Of a stretch of 64,000 nucleotides of DNA, positions 1 to 12,302 are shown piece by piece. Position 1 is the stretch's first letter. Each line of letters begins with the position of its first letter. This DNA comes from Haliotis asinina (taxonomy: Eukaryota > Mollusca > Gastropoda > Lepetellida > Haliotidae), in NCBI RefSeq assembly GCF_037392515.1, contig NC_090291.1, forward strand, positions 13,952,501-14,016,500, given 5' to 3'. The translations under genes were made by a program, and so were the position numbers. The notes beneath the pieces were generated by a model. The model saw only the letters and a program-made list of their open reading frames with translations. It searched no databases and had not been told where the DNA came from.

Positions 1-99
1 CGAACAAACCTTCGAGGCTGCAACTGCTATCGTTTATGACACTGGCAAGATCTGTTGTAACGGCGGCTTAGCCGATTGGCTACTGTGACAATGCGGAGC

Positions 100-1660
100 C
101 AGCAAAGGGAGGTGATGAAATTTTCGGGCCGAGCTGTAGATGCATCCATGGAGATATCGAGCATGTGAATAATGTTACTCACACTAAAACTGGACTGTAG
201 ATCACCATGAGCCAAAGCTAGGATACCTCCCTCGGGACATCAACAAAGATTGCTCGTAAGGACGAGTTTTTAATGGATGTTTACTTCTATCCCACGAGGA
301 ACACAACCTTTCGGAGTATATCCTTACTCCTTTATCAGGCGAATGCACATTGATATATACTCCTAAATCCTTTTCACCTGGCAGTCTATTCTCGAAACAG
401 TCGCAGTCCTTTCGAAGGTTTCAAGCCCATTCTTAAAACACTGTCTACGATTGAGGCTAAGAATTCTTAGGGGTACGAACGTTCTGAAGAAAGGGTGAGG
501 ATGTTCTCCGTAACGTTGTGTTCCTCGTCATAAAGAAGTTGACATCCTTGAAAAATCACTTCTATATGTGCGTACGTTGTAAATGGCATTCAAAGAACTG
601 CTGCAGTTGCTCATTGTTGAGCATGAGAATGAACTGTAAGAAAAATAGAGCTGGTAAAAAAAAATTACTCACGGAGGCGTATTCTTTCCATCCAAAAAGA
701 CTCCTTCACTCTAGGTAAGGCCACTTGTGGGTGCATATTTAACCTTTTGTATATGTCTGTAGTGCCACATTTTGGCAGACCAATAATTAAGAAGTACGGA
801 AGGCATCTCAAAGACTCGGTGGAGCGTCGTATTAACGCTATGAGTCGTTTGAATTCGAGTATGATCGGACAGGTAACTCGGGGAATGTAGGATTCTCGCC
901 AACATGGGTTCTTGAAATTTGGAAGGAATTCAAGTTTTGGCTGAAATCATGAAGATTGGATGATGTAATGGCCAGATAACATTACAAGACAAGGTTTACA
1001 TGCTTTTTCCAGCAACATTTCAAAGGAAGGCTTGTGACTGGAGTGTACAACATTCTCGTTCTTGGTGTTGCTATCACACTATACACTATACGCCAAGAGA
1101 AACGCTACCCTGATTCCTTTAAAAAATCGTACCTCTCATCAACTTGCTTGTGATGTGTGGACCCCAACTTATTGGTCTGTCAACGGTGACCCCAGTTTGT
1201 CTTTAGCGCTAAATGAGCCTTATAGCCATGATACAACTCCATCCGAGGGCGTTGGCAGCTTCGACATTAGCGATCCTACATGCACCATTCCAAAGGCTCT
1301 TTCTCTTTTTCCGTGGCATATTTCTCGTACTTGTATATCATACCATGCACTATAGTCTCTCTTTATACCCAGTAGAACCATTCCCCATGTGAAATTAATG
1401 CAAATGCCACCTGAATATTGCTAGGTTTGGGCGATTGTTATTACTATGTGTAAATAGAAAAATTAATGGACAAATGTTACATTGCAGGCATGAATGTTAA
1501 AGATTATTTTACGTGTTCCTAAACACGTCATAACATCAAAGATTTACTTGTTTTCATGAATGCAAGTCAGCACAAAATGTGTTAAACGACAGAAATCAGA
1601 CGTTTACAGTTTTACACTCGTGTTACTGGTTTTATTGGTTGAGACACGATGACTTTAAAT
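100..1660. other. No gene recognised
   Basis: Only short open frames. 100-180 shares a block (AAGGGAGGT, GTAGATGCATCCA, GGAGATATCGAG) with 53223-53315, so it is part of an unnamed repeat. Confidence 0.5.
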
Positions 1661-1661
1661 G

Positions 1662-1879
1662 GTTTGTCCATGCTTGTCGTAAGAGGCGACTAACGGGATC
1701 GGGTGGTCAGGCCCTCTGACTTGGTTGACACATGTCATCGGTTCCCAATTGCGCAGATCCATGCTCATGTTGTTGGTCACTGGATTGTCTGGACTAGACT
1801 CGATTATGTACAGACCGCCGCCAAAACGCTGGAATATTCTTGAGTGCGGCGTAAAACTAAACTCACTCACTCTCACGTA
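1662..1879 (+). repeat. Retroposon family A copy
   Basis: Strand is given so that the (TCAC)n tail is 3', here and below. The full unit is about 270 bp: CCCGTGAAGGTCC head, core GTCGTAAGAGGCGACTAACG, middle CACATGTCATCGGTTCCCA, tail GCTGAGTGCGGCGTAAAACT then ACTCACTCAC. This copy lacks the head. Confidence 0.85.
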
Positions 1880-2097
1880 AATGGTTTATCATTGTCGTAA
1901 AGTCTAAATCTGAATCACTCTTTTTTGTTTTGTTTGTATGTTTTGTTAATAGAAAATAGAAGAATATAACTCTTATGGAAAAAAGATAAATTTCACCCAA
2001 GTATGAACTCGTTTAAGAATTTGTAATTTGCATGGTCTTGAGCTTTCCTGGAAACTAATACCTAGAGAAAGATTGGAGGGTAAGTTTCAGTGTTACA

Positions 2098-2175
2098 GTA
2101 TATGGCGGCGGTCTGTAAATAATCCAGTCTGGACTGGACCAACCAGGGATCAAAATCATGAGCATCAATAAACGT
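2098..2175 (-). repeat. Family A fragment
   Basis: Only the GGCGGCGGTCTGTAAATAAT to CATGAGCATC middle part remains. Confidence 0.7.
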
Positions 2176-2616
2176 TATTGGGTTGATATGTGTCATCAAG
2201 TAAGGAGAGGAACGTTTCTTTTGGCCTTTAGCGTATGTTTGTTTGATGGACATGTTTGGGACATTTGAGACTGTGAAACAATCAATACCAATTACACGAA
2301 ACTGCTTCATTTTACTTGCACCGTATATTCCGTATGCTTATTTTTAGTTATGTACTAGAATTGTGGATGTCTGATAAAATCAATATTCTAACAGAGTAAA
2401 AATAGCCTCCACCATACGTCAATTGCAGTTATGACCTTGCTCCTAGCATTGAATGCAACATATGGTCGTACATCGTCAATGGGTGTTCCAAATGCAAGAG
2501 ACTGCCTGTCTTAGAGGTCTGATAGATTGTCCATGATATTCGAATAGCAACCTATGGTGAATTCATTCACCTTAATTGCAAATGTAAACCAAAAGGCATT
2601 CATTATCGTTGCTTAC

Positions 2617-2934
2617 AAAGTTCGTAAGATCCAAGTCTGCCCATTGATAGGAGTGCAGCGTTGGCGACAGATACAGCTGCATCCTCTCTGCCTGACTGAT
2701 TGTGATGTGCGCAGTATCCAGCATCTGCTTTTTCCACCTCGGTGAATGGACCACAGATGGTGTCTGCGATAAAGCTGTGTAGAAATTCAAAACAGTATCG
2801 GGGTACCCGTGTCCCCATCCATTCCAAAATAGTGCCCTGGATCCGAGCTTCCTTAACGTTGCCACGCACGCAAAGACCAATAATACTAAGGCGATGATCC
2901 GTTTCACTCGTGTAATTCTATGTCCTCTTGTCAT
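2617..2934 (-). CDS. Possible first exon of a type II membrane protein, unrecognised
   Basis: Open for 155 codons on this strand (2572-3039). The ATG at 2934 gives MTRGHRITRVKR, a basic start, followed by the hydrophobic IIALVLLVFACVATL, a typical signal anchor. The rest (KLGSRALFWNGWGHG through WADLDLTNF) is mixed and fold-like. A consensus donor GTAAGC follows Phe at 2617-2616, so this may be a first exon of about 106 codons. That layout is common in Golgi glycosyl- or sulfotransferases and membrane-anchored methyltransferases, but I recognise no family. No following exon was found on this strand down to position 1. A family A repeat lies just upstream. Confidence 0.35.
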
Positions 2935-3043
2935 CGTCACAATCTGTTGGCAAAATATTCGGGTTAGGGAGCGTTCGTAATTGCTATGGGAGTTGGTGAG
3001 TTTACTGTAACACCCCAGTTGGGTATATTCTAACGACATGACA

Positions 3044-3265
3044 GTGATCTGTAAACAGTTTAGTCTAGACCAGAATATCTAGTGATCAACAACATAGGCA
3101 TCGATCTGCGGAATTGGGGACCGTTGACATATGTTAATCAAGGCAGCGAGCCTGAGCACCCGATCACGTTAGTCGCCTCTTACGACAAGCATGGGTGGCA
3201 TGGGTTGTTGAACATGGGTTGTTGAACATGGGTTGTATTCTACCCCGGACCTTCACGGTTCCGCA
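3044..3265 (-). repeat. Family A copy
   Basis: Lacks the tail. It has a local triplication of ACATGGGTTGTTGA near its head. Confidence 0.8.
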
Positions 3266-3561
3266 CACCAGTGAAGACCCGATCTCCCCGAGTGGGTTGT
3301 TATGGAGAAACATGTACAATGTGAAAGTCTCCCGTAAAATCTACGTACACAGTAAGTCACATCCTTAAAAAATGAACCATCCTTCATTTTATTAAAAAAA
3401 AACAAAACAAAACAACAACAACAAAAAAACATAAATATGCTACAGGATTCATGGGGGTAATGGGTTTGGATATGGGTTCGCGACAACAAACATGTGTCTT
3501 AAGAAGCTATATGACGGACAGGACTGTACTCAGTGGTTTGGTAGTCTCTGAATTGTTTGGA

Positions 3562-3831
3562 CCCGTGAAGTTCCCATGGTAGAATAGGTCTTCAGCAACC
3601 CATGCTGGCCATAAAAGGCGACTCTGCTTGTCCAACGAGGTGACTAACGAGATTGGGTTGTCAGGCTCGCTGACTTGGTTGACACGTCATCGGTTCTCAA
3701 CTGCGCAGATCTATGTTCATGCTGTTGATTACTGGCTTGTCTGGTCCAGGCTCGATTATTTACAGACCGCCGCCATATAGCTGGGATATTGTTGAGTGCG
3801 GCGTAACACTAAATTCACTCACTCACTCACT
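3562..3831 (+). repeat. Family A copy, full length
   Basis: From CCCGTGAAG to the CACTCACTCACTC tail. Diverged core (CCAACGAGGTGACTAACGAG). Confidence 0.88.
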
Positions 3832-4440
3832 CTGAATTGTTTGGGCCATATCCACAACATGATATAGCAAAGACACTGACAGCATAAAATAAAATCGGTC
3901 CTGGCAATAAAATGTAAATGCTGAAGTCGATTTACATTGTCTTAGCGCTAAGTTTCCCTAGTTGAACGGAGCAGTGGTCATTGAGGAATAGTTAGAGCTT
4001 TTGACTGTGTGTGTGTCTGTTTGTGTGTGAGCGTGCGTGCGTGCGTGCGTTCGTGAGTGCGCGGGTTTTCTATTACTGGGTGCGTGTATGCCTTTCTGAT
4101 TAGCAGGTAATGAGTGAGTGAGTAGTTGTAATAGTTGTAAAAATAGCTGCAAATCTTGACAAATAAACAAATATTAAAATCCCGTCGACAAAGGACAGTA
4201 CAGTCTATTAGTATATCACTGGATCAACAGCAGTTTCGAAGCAATACAATACAATATAAATTGGAGTTGAGTGAGTTTAACACTTGCTCTGTCATCGTGT
4301 TACGTGATATTGACTGGTGCAATGTTACTGAGGGATGCTCTAACCATTCAGATGTTTATAAAATCGCCCTCACTCTGTGCCCGATGGCAGATACTTCTGA
4401 TAAATGGGAAAAAAACGTTTTGTGGCTTCATAAAAAGAGT

Positions 4441-4760
4441 GAGTTAATATTTATCGTCACATCGACAATATTGCAGCCACATCGTGACGAGAAATAATAA
4501 TGACACTGTAGAATGAATGAATATAAGAAACTTAAACCATGTTGACGAAGAACAGTAAAACCACTAGTAAATAAACAGACATTCATTTAAGGCTATGGTA
4601 ATTAAATCCAAGAAGAGTTTAACTGTAGAGGACGATACAATATAAAAATGGGCTATAGATTGCCAAGAACTGAAAGTAGACCACCATACTAGTGACCATG
4701 GGGACTTGTATTACTTTTGCTACCTGCATGGACCCTCAGTCGTCATAAAAGAGTGTAGCG
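4441..4760 (-). repeat. Retroposon family B copy
   Basis: Family B on this strand view: GAGTGAGTTAATATTTA, CGTCACATCGGCAATATTTC, CATCGTGACGAGAA, then a GACAAAGGACAGTAAAACAA block, then CAATATAAAA, GATCACCA and ACCATGGGGAC stretches. Mariner copy 1 follows directly. Confidence 0.75.
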
Positions 4761-4799
4761 TCATAAATCAATGAAATCCATGTCTAACTGTTATAACTA

Positions 4800-6080
4800 C
4801 GAGGGGATGTCAATAAGTTTTGAGCCTTGAGCATTTTTCATACTCAGGTGTCACAGCCTATGGTACGACATTGAACCTTGGGGTGTAGCTGATGTGATGT
4901 ATAAGTTTTGGCATCCTACACTCAGAAGTTATTGAACAGCTCACATTGACAGAAAGAGACCCCCCCCCCCCCCCCCCCCCCCCACGGCAGTGAAAATGAA
5001 TAAAACTGAGTAGAGAGCAGTAATTAAGTTTTTAGTTCTTGAAGGAAACTCGGCGCGAAGAACATTGAAGAAAGGCTTTCAACAGTTTATGGGAAGTCTT
5101 CCCCTTCATCTGCTACCATCAAACGACGGGTCAATGAATTTAAGCATGGTAGAGAGAATCTTGAAGATGACCCCCGTCCAGGTCGCCCAACAACAAGCAC
5201 TAGTCAGGAAAATATTGACAGAGTGCATAGACTTGTGCTGGAAAATCGTCGAATCACACTCCACGAGTTAGAGGAGACCTCAGGCATTTCACACGGATCC
5301 AATTCACGGAGACAATTCTTCATGAACATCTCCTCATGTCTAAGGTGTGCGCAAAATGGGTGCCAAGAACGCCTACAGATGAAATGAAGGAAACAAGGGT
5401 CACCATAAGCAACTCCATGCTAACCAGATACAACAAGAATCCAGAAGATTTTCACTTTAGGCTAGTAACCTGTGATGAAACCTGGATCCACCACTATGAT
5501 CCTGAGAGCAAACAAGAATCCATGGAATGGAAACATGTCACTTCTCCCAGGACCAAAAAGTTCACAGCCTCCAGATCAGTGCAGAAGGTAATGGCGACAG
5601 TCTTCGGGGATAGCAAAGGCGTCATCCACATAGATTACTTACCAAAAGGAGGAGCGATGAATAGGGAATATTACGTTAACATGTTGAGGCAAGTGCGACA
5701 GTCAGTCAAGGAGAAGCGCCGGGCAAGATCAGACGTGGTATTCTTCTACATCAAGACAATGCTCCAGTACACACCTCTCGCGTTGCAGCTGCTGCTGTCC
5801 AGGAATGCGGGTACTAAATCTTGCCGCATCCCCCCTACTCTCCAGACCTGGCACCAAGTGATTACCATCTGTTCCCAAATCTCAAGAAACACTTGCGTGG
5901 TCGTAGATTTCAGGATGATAATGAACTTATTGCTGCTACTGAGGCTTGGTTTGAGGACCAAAATGGCGCCTTCTACAAGAACAAGTGTCTTGACCCACAA
6001 GGGGACTATGTTGAAAAATAAATGTAGCAGGTAATTTCTGTTTTTCTATGCAAGGCTCAAAACTTATTGACATCCCCTCG
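4800..6080 (+). mobile_element. Mariner transposon copy 1 (defective)
   Basis: 1281 bp with perfect 30-bp terminal inverted repeats (4800-4829 and 6051-6080, starting CGAGGGGATGTCAATAAG), flanked by the TA target duplication. The transposase is the mariner type: N-terminal HTH region, VTCDETWIHHYDPESKQESM with the first catalytic Asp, and PYSPDLAPSDYHLFPN with the third. The gene is broken. There is a TAG six codons into the reading frame, a two-base insertion near 5053, frame changes near GIS...HEHL and before the second catalytic Asp (LLHQDNAP lies in another frame), and a stop after ECGY. A run of 24 C (4960-4983) lies before the gene. Close relative of the copy at 20713. Confidence 0.95.
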
Positions 6081-6089
6081 TACATGACG

Positions 6090-6940
6090 CATTCATAAAT
6101 AGACGTGAGCAATACTGAACATGAATCCTAGTGGATGCAGAAAAAGACTTGATAATACCAACACCTCAATAGGGATTAAACAATATTCCAGTATACTTGT
6201 AATATAGGATGTTGGGGTAACAATATTACAACCTGAAACACTCTCTTCCTATTTGTTTAGGGCCAGTTCCTTAAACGGCGTAAGCAACTGTCTGTTCCAA
6301 CAAAGATTAAAAGGTCTCCAGCTGTGATAAACACTGAGTGATTTCGATGAATGAATGCTACCTACCCTGATCTCTGTTTACTGAAAAAAGCACATTCACT
6401 AATTTTTAACGCTTTTACCACGTATGTAAAAAAACATAAAACCATTTGAAAATTTTACTGATGCCAAAAATACGGTAATCTTGATGGCACAATTTCTGAT
6501 GAACCTTTTTGAAAAGAGCTCGCGTGAGTGTACCATAAAAGTTGTGAAATACCAAAGGCTGTGAGTGTTGAAATGTTACTATTCTTGAAGGGGACGTTCA
6601 CTATTGGAAAGTTGAAATCATCCCTTTTGCCATACAGCCCAATGGAAAGGCCTTTGTCAGTTTGAATCTATATGCATCCATCTAAATATGAAACAGTGAT
6701 TTGTTTCTTTAGTTTCAAGATCAGGAAGATACACCAGTGGAGGGGAATTCGTGGTTTTTGAATGATCATTGATGTACCGGAAGCAAAAGTTAAGCGTTTG
6801 GGAATATTACGTTGTTTTGATTTTGCCAATACAATCAGAAAGTCTGATTGGTATGCATAAAGAATCAGATCTGCAAGGAGGAGAGCATAATTGGTAGCCA
6901 TTTCTATGAAACGTTTTACCATTACATACTAATGTATAAC
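6090..6940. other. Nothing recognised
   Basis: A-T rich unique-looking sequence with no supported gene, between mariner copy 1 and the 50-bp repeats. Confidence 0.5.
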
Positions 6941-6946
6941 ACATGT

Positions 6947-7096
6947 ATAAGCATCCATGTTCGTTGTGTGTGCAGGCGCTATGTGATTGTTGGAATATAA
7001 GCATCCATGTACGTTGTGTGTGCAGGCGCTATGTGATTCATGGAATATAAGCATCCATGTACGTTGTGTGTGCAGGCGCTATGTAATTGTTGGAAC
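6947..7096. repeat. Tandem repeat, 3 x 50 bp
   Basis: Three units beginning ATAAGCATCCATGTACGTTG at 6947, 6997 and 7047, differing at about five bases in total. Confidence 0.95.
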
Positions 7097-7714
7097 ACCC
7101 ATTTGGCATTGCATTCGGCAATTATCCTCTGGGTACTGGATATAGAGAAAGGCTAGGTGGTCCCTTTACTAGTTGTTAATGCATTGGTGCGTCTAGAAAA
7201 TGCTGCGTATTGGCCTTACATAGGAAACTACTGGCTACAAAGATAAGTTGTGCAAAGATCATACAATTGACCCGTGTCAGCATGTATGAGTGCCGACCAC
7301 TGGCACTTGCCATTGTCAGGGAAGATGCCTCAGGATGGCTCATGATTACGTGTTGTGACATGACACATCAACAAAATATGAATAGCTAAGCGAGGAATGA
7401 AATTCATCGTCGTCCACTGCACGTGCACAGTCTACGTCTGTTCTCCCTTCCGCAAAACCAGTGTGTCAGCTAATTGCCGTTCACCGACAACAAAATATAT
7501 TGCCGTCCATCGCGTTCTCTCCTCCGGTCTAACTTATCCTTGTTTGCTAGTTAAATTCAAAACATGCATAACTCGTTTCGTAAGTTACTTGCGCACTTGT
7601 AATCTTAAAGAAATTAAAAAGGCGAAAGGTACAACCATGTTGTGCATAAGTTATTAAGTACCCGTAATCATGTAGAATCATAACCCGCCAGACTTGCTGA
7701 CTGGTTGGTTAATT

Positions 7715-7885
7715 GGTATGTCGGCGATCTGTTTAAAATCGAGTCTGGTCCAGACAAGCCAGCCATCATGAGAATCGATGACATGGTTTCAGCAAGTCAG
7801 CCAGTCTGACCATCCTATCCCTTTAGTCGCCTCTTGCAACGAGCTTTGGATCCTGAAGGTCAGTTTTAACCCTGATCTGAACGGG
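7715..7885 (-). repeat. Family A fragment
   Basis: Old copy without the tail, with the CTTTAGTCGCCTCTTGCAACG core preserved. Confidence 0.7.
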
Positions 7886-8199
7886 TCAACATCGACAGTA
7901 CTTCAGCCATATATTGACCAAAACAAGTTATAAACTATTAACACATATACTTATATAAATAAAAACTTGTCAACGAAGGAAAGTTAAAAAGTACTGAAAT
8001 ATCACCAAAATATAGACGTAAAATTAGTAGGTGACTAAAAAACATTTTAGTCATATTTTAACAAATGAAGGTAGGTGACTATGATAGGGATATCTACTTA
8101 AAAACAAAAGATTACTATTTCAAGGAACTGTCTGTACAGGTACATAATGATTAATATACTATTTATGCTGAAAAAGGATTCGTATATGATGTCAGAATA

Positions 8200-8610
8200 A
8201 GTGAGTGAGTTTCAAGTCACATCACAACATGAGAGCCTTATCGTAACACAAACATGCTCCGAATACACTTAAAGTATGAAAACCTGACGACAAGGGAGCG
8301 TAAAACAATTAGGGTTTCACAGACCCAGAATATAAGTCTAGCATCAATCTCTAAAGCAGTGTTTCAAATTAGTGACGAGAACAATTAATCGATCCACATA
8401 ATAATTACTGGTAAACGATAAAAACAACAAAAACTGTCATCGAAGGACAGAAAATAACTAGATTATCACATATATGAATTCCAAACTAGAACTTAAATCT
8501 AAAACAGTTAAACTATCGATGACGATACAATATAAAACAGGACATAGATCGTCAACAACTGAAAGTAGACCACCGTACTAGCGCCATTACAAAACAAGAA
8601 CATAAATCAC
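8200..8610 (-). repeat. Family B copies, decayed
   Basis: GTGAGTGAGTTTCAAGTCAC and, further on, CATCGAAGGACAG, GACGATACAATATAAAAC and GAAAGTAGACCACCGTACTA. Confidence 0.65.
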
Positions 8611-9412
8611 TTGAACATTGTGTACAGTAAGGGAGACTGTATATGGTATTTTATCAGAGTCATGTGGACCAATCAAAACTCGACATTCTTACATGAGGCT
8701 AGATAAACTGCTTTCTCATTCATGTCATGTTGTTAGACGGAGTCTGCATTATCTGACAGAAACTGGTGAATTGCCACAAAACCTAGAAACACAACATTAC
8801 AACTGTCGCAGCGTCAATCCGCCGGTATGCCTAGAAAGAATGTAGAACAAAAAATTGCTTACCAATCGCCGCGTGTCAGGCAAAGCATCATATATGAAGC
8901 ACGATCTTGTATTCATACACATGCAGTAACATTTATACCGATGCAAATGTCAAATTCGATTGCAGCAATATTAAATTACCAGCTAAGACATCCAAACTGC
9001 CTATTAGTATGGTTGTCCAACCTACTGTGTTTCCTCCATTGTGGTAACAGCTATGTGGGGATGGTATCGACAGCAGTATAGCTGAATTCAAAGGGTAAGC
9101 ATGACTGGCTGGCTGAACACGACCATGGGCAACCGAGAAAATGTATTGTTATACGCGAAATTGTCAATGAGTTATTGAAGCTACATGCATCAGTATTCAT
9201 TGATGTGTACTCGGAGTGAAACATTCAGTGCACAAAGAAAGAAAGAAAAATGCGTGTTTCGAGATAACCGCAATTTGTCACAATACATTTAACCACACCA
9301 ATAACTATTGTGTGGTGGAACCATAGATCTTTGTACGCATATCGACAAAATATCAACCATGTGACGGGCTTTACAAAAAAGATGTGAACTGTCCATTCGG
9401 CTCCGGTTACGT

Positions 9413-9564
9413 CAGGGCGGTGTGGTAACTTCATGGTTAAGAGTTCGCTCAAAGACCCGGGTTCGAATTCCCACATGGTTGGAGCCCATTTCTGGTGTTC
9501 CCCAGCCGTGATATTGCTGGAATATTGCTGAAATATTGCTAAATGCAGCGTATAGCCATACTCT
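9413..9564 (+). repeat. tRNA-like SINE copy
   Basis: The head resembles a tRNA: GGTGTGGTAACTTCATGGTT is A-box-like and GGGTTCGAATTCCC is an almost perfect B box. Then comes TTTCTGGTGTTCCCCAGCCG and a tail GATATTGCTGGAATATTGCT shared with family A. Confidence 0.85.
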
Positions 9565-9651
9565 CCCAGTTATTCGAAACAGCTGGCGTTGCCACAAGTG
9601 CCACGCTGGGACACACAAAACCACCATAGGCCGATTTCATCTAGACCAGAC

Positions 9652-9915
9652 TCGTAAAGGTCCGGGGTAGAATAGGCCTTCAGCAATCCACTCTTGCCAT
9701 AAAAGGCGATTATGCTTGCCGTGAGAGGCGACTAATGGGATCTGGTGGCCAGGCTCGCTGACTTGGTTGACACATGTTATCGATTCCCAACTGCGCAGAT
9801 CGATGCCCATGTTGTTGAACACTGGATTGTCTGGTCCAGACTCGATTATTCACAAACCGCCGCCACATAGTTGGAATATTGCTGAGTGCGGCGTATAACT
9901 AAACTCACTCACTCT
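9652..9915 (+). repeat. Family A copy, full length
   Basis: Lies about 90 bp downstream of a tRNA-like SINE copy on the same strand, with a SINE 3' end following. Confidence 0.88.
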
Positions 9916-9934
9916 TCTAGATCAATCAAAATCT

Positions 9935-10025
9935 CATAGACCACAGAGGGAAGTGCCACCAGACATTTCTGGTCTCCCCCGCCGTGATATTGTTTAAAAC
10001 AGCGTAAAACCATACCCACTCACTA
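9935..10025 (+). repeat. tRNA-like SINE 3' end
   Basis: TTTCTGGTCTCCCCCGCCGT to the CACTCACTAC tail; head missing. Confidence 0.7.
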
Positions 10026-10043
10026 CAGCAATGCAAAAACTAC

Positions 10044-10213
10044 ATGAGTGAGTGAATGAGTTTAGTTTTACGCCACTTCTAGCAATATTCCAGCAATATC
10101 ACGGCGGGGGACACCAGAAAATGGGCTTCACACATTTTACCAATGTGGTGAATCGAACCCGGGTCTTCGGCGTGTCGAGCTAACGTTTTAACCACTAGAC
10201 CACCCCACCGCCA
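10044..10213 (-). repeat. tRNA-like SINE copy, full length
   Basis: B box as GAATCGAACCCGGGTCTTCG on the plus strand. The GAGTGAGTGAATGAG tail end lies 20 bp from the preceding, oppositely oriented copy. Confidence 0.88.
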
Positions 10214-10726
10214 CAAAACTACAGGAAAAGCGCAGCGAAAAGCCCACATCAAGCTGGTCTGTTCTGATTGCAGCGTTTGTGCGTTTGTTTTCAATCAAGA
10301 GAAAAGTAAGACCTTGTGATATTTATCATGAAGGATATACATTTAAAATAGGCATTCGACGTACAGGTGCGTGAAATCTACGGTTATCACAATTCTTATC
10401 GTATGACAGAATGAGAAAGAATGCAACTGAGGACGTCTACCTTTTTCGTTGATGGGTGAATTCAGATTTATTGCCATACTGAAAATCTTTTCAACATCTT
10501 AAAAGAAGGATATAAATCAATAGCAAATGTAATTTAATCCTAACACCTGTAAATAACTAAATAATCACAGATAAAGGATTAAAACTAGGACATCTGTGAC
10601 AACCGTTGTATCACAAGTTTTTATATTTAATGGTATGGATAAGCCTCTGTGTGTAAGAAGTAATCAGTAGAATAAGGTTTTAGTTTCTTTGGCGGTAATT
10701 GGTGGATTGGTTAGGCGTGTAACAAC

Positions 10727-10921
10727 ACTCAGCAGTTTTCATGCTATATGGTGGTGGTCTGTACATAAACGCGTTTGGACCCAACCATACAGTGATCATC
10801 AGCATGAGCATCTATCTACACAACTGGGATGCGATGACGTGTGCAGTGTCAATCAAGTCAGCGAATCTGACCACCCGATCCTGTTAGTCGCCTCTTACAA
10901 CAAGCATGGGTTACTGAAGAC
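10727..10921 (-). repeat. Family A copy
   Basis: Lacks the head and most of the tail. Confidence 0.8.
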
Positions 10922-11097
10922 TAAATATTCTTCGACAGGTTTTCTGAATGAATTTGAGGCAGCCTCTGTATTATAAGTCAGGTCGATTTGAATTCATTAG
11001 TAATTCTCCTTAAATTTCTACATACAAGTCATGATAACAGCCAAAGCCGTCACCTTTATATATCAGCACCTTGGAACTGTGGTAAAGTTTGTGACTG

Positions 11098-11190
11098 GGT
11101 GAGTGAGTGAGTGAGTGAGTGAGTGAGCGAGCGTGAGAGAGCGAGCGAGCGAGTGAGTGAGTGAGTGAGTGAGTGAGTGAGTGAGTGAGT
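11098..11190. repeat. (GTGA)n microsatellite
   Basis: About 90 bp of GTGA with a GAGC interruption in the middle. It matches the reverse complement of the (TCAC)n tail of the retroposon families, so it probably grew from such a tail. Confidence 0.9.
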
Positions 11191-11423
11191 TAGTTATAGT
11201 CGCACACCGTAACTTTAACAGGACACGTTAACAAAAGAAAGTGTTTTGGTACATAATTGGTCTACAGTAAATCAACCAGAATATCACAGATAGAGATTAA
11301 AACGAGCATATTAGTAATACGTATTTGACTATACGGGACAATACAGTATACACATAGCCCATAGTTCACCTGAAGGTTGGCCACAGCACTTGAAGGGACG
11401 TTGGTTATCGTATTTGTATGAGG

Positions 11424-11673
11424 GTGAATGAGTGTAGTTTTACGCCGCACTCAGCAAGTTGTCAGCCATACGACGGCGGTCCGTACGCAATCGAGTCTGG
11501 ACAAGCCGGTGATCAACACTGCGCAATTGAGAACCGCTGTGTCAACTAAGTGAGCGAGCCTGACTACTCGATCCCATTTGTCGCCTGTTACGACAAGCAT
11601 TGTACCCGTCTATGGCAAGCATGGGTTGATGAAGGCCTATTCTACCCCGGACCTTCACGGGTCTGTAAAATAG
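11424..11673 (-). repeat. Family A copy
   Basis: Nearly full length, with an internal deletion where the ACATGAGCATCGATCT part is expected. Confidence 0.85.
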
Positions 11674-12302
11674 TAAACATAAACAAAAGAATAATAAGTC
11701 TCGACTACTTACCCTAACATGTACCGCTTGACAATAAAGGCGAAATAGTGACGAAATCTGCTGTGAAGGTAGAAGTTCGCTGAAAAGGTTAAATGTTTCT
11801 AGGTTTAACGGTAAGTCGCACTGATCCTTTTTGAGACGGACCCTTAACGTGAGCATACATCCTCTCATTTCACTACAGATCGTCCTACGGACGCGAACAA
11901 ACAAGGAGGTGGCGGAGAGTTTGTAGAAAGCTTAAAGTTGTTTGGGGGTCATGCAGTAACATTGCTTTAGCAGTAGCGAAAAAGGCGACCCCTTCACAAG
12001 CTGGTATAACCTTTCACGTGAATGCAGGGCCTGGCTTCCGGGGGTTAAAGAGCTGTCAGTGCCAGGCGCTTGGAGCAAAGTTCGTGGACCACTCATCGGG
12101 AGAATTCCTAATTTGAATGTCATATACCGTCTATTAAGAACAATTAGTTCCCGGAGCACCATAACTATTTTCAGCCGTTGTAATATGATCAATTAACTTC
12201 GACATTTATGGTCAGTCAGATATTTACACGAACTTACTGAAATTACTTTTGCTTGTCTGTGACTTTTCACACCTAAAGCCCTCAGTCGAGTCATAATTTT
12301 TG

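Noticed and set aside
1655-1876. Recurring peptide with [15 protein letters not shown] and PLVASYDKH
   Set aside because: It is a translation of the family A retroposon. It recurs at many copies and is not a protein family.
3958-4170. Histidine/threonine-rich peptide
   Set aside because: Comes from a GT/GTGC simple repeat at about 4005-4060.
5746-6000. Open frames antisense to the mariner transposases
   Set aside because: Shadows of the transposase coding strand, with the same shadow in both copies.
6807-7004. Small peptides over the 50-bp repeats
   Set aside because: No homology, and they depend on the tandem repeat.
6930-7100. CRISPR-like array
   Set aside because: Adjacent repeats without unique spacers. 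The 43-bp and 114-bp arrays likewise have no spacers, and the DNA is eukaryotic.
9413-9564. Possible tRNA gene from the GGGTTCGAATTCCC B box
   Set aside because: No cloverleaf acceptor stem or anticodon arm can be drawn, and the unit is a dispersed SINE.
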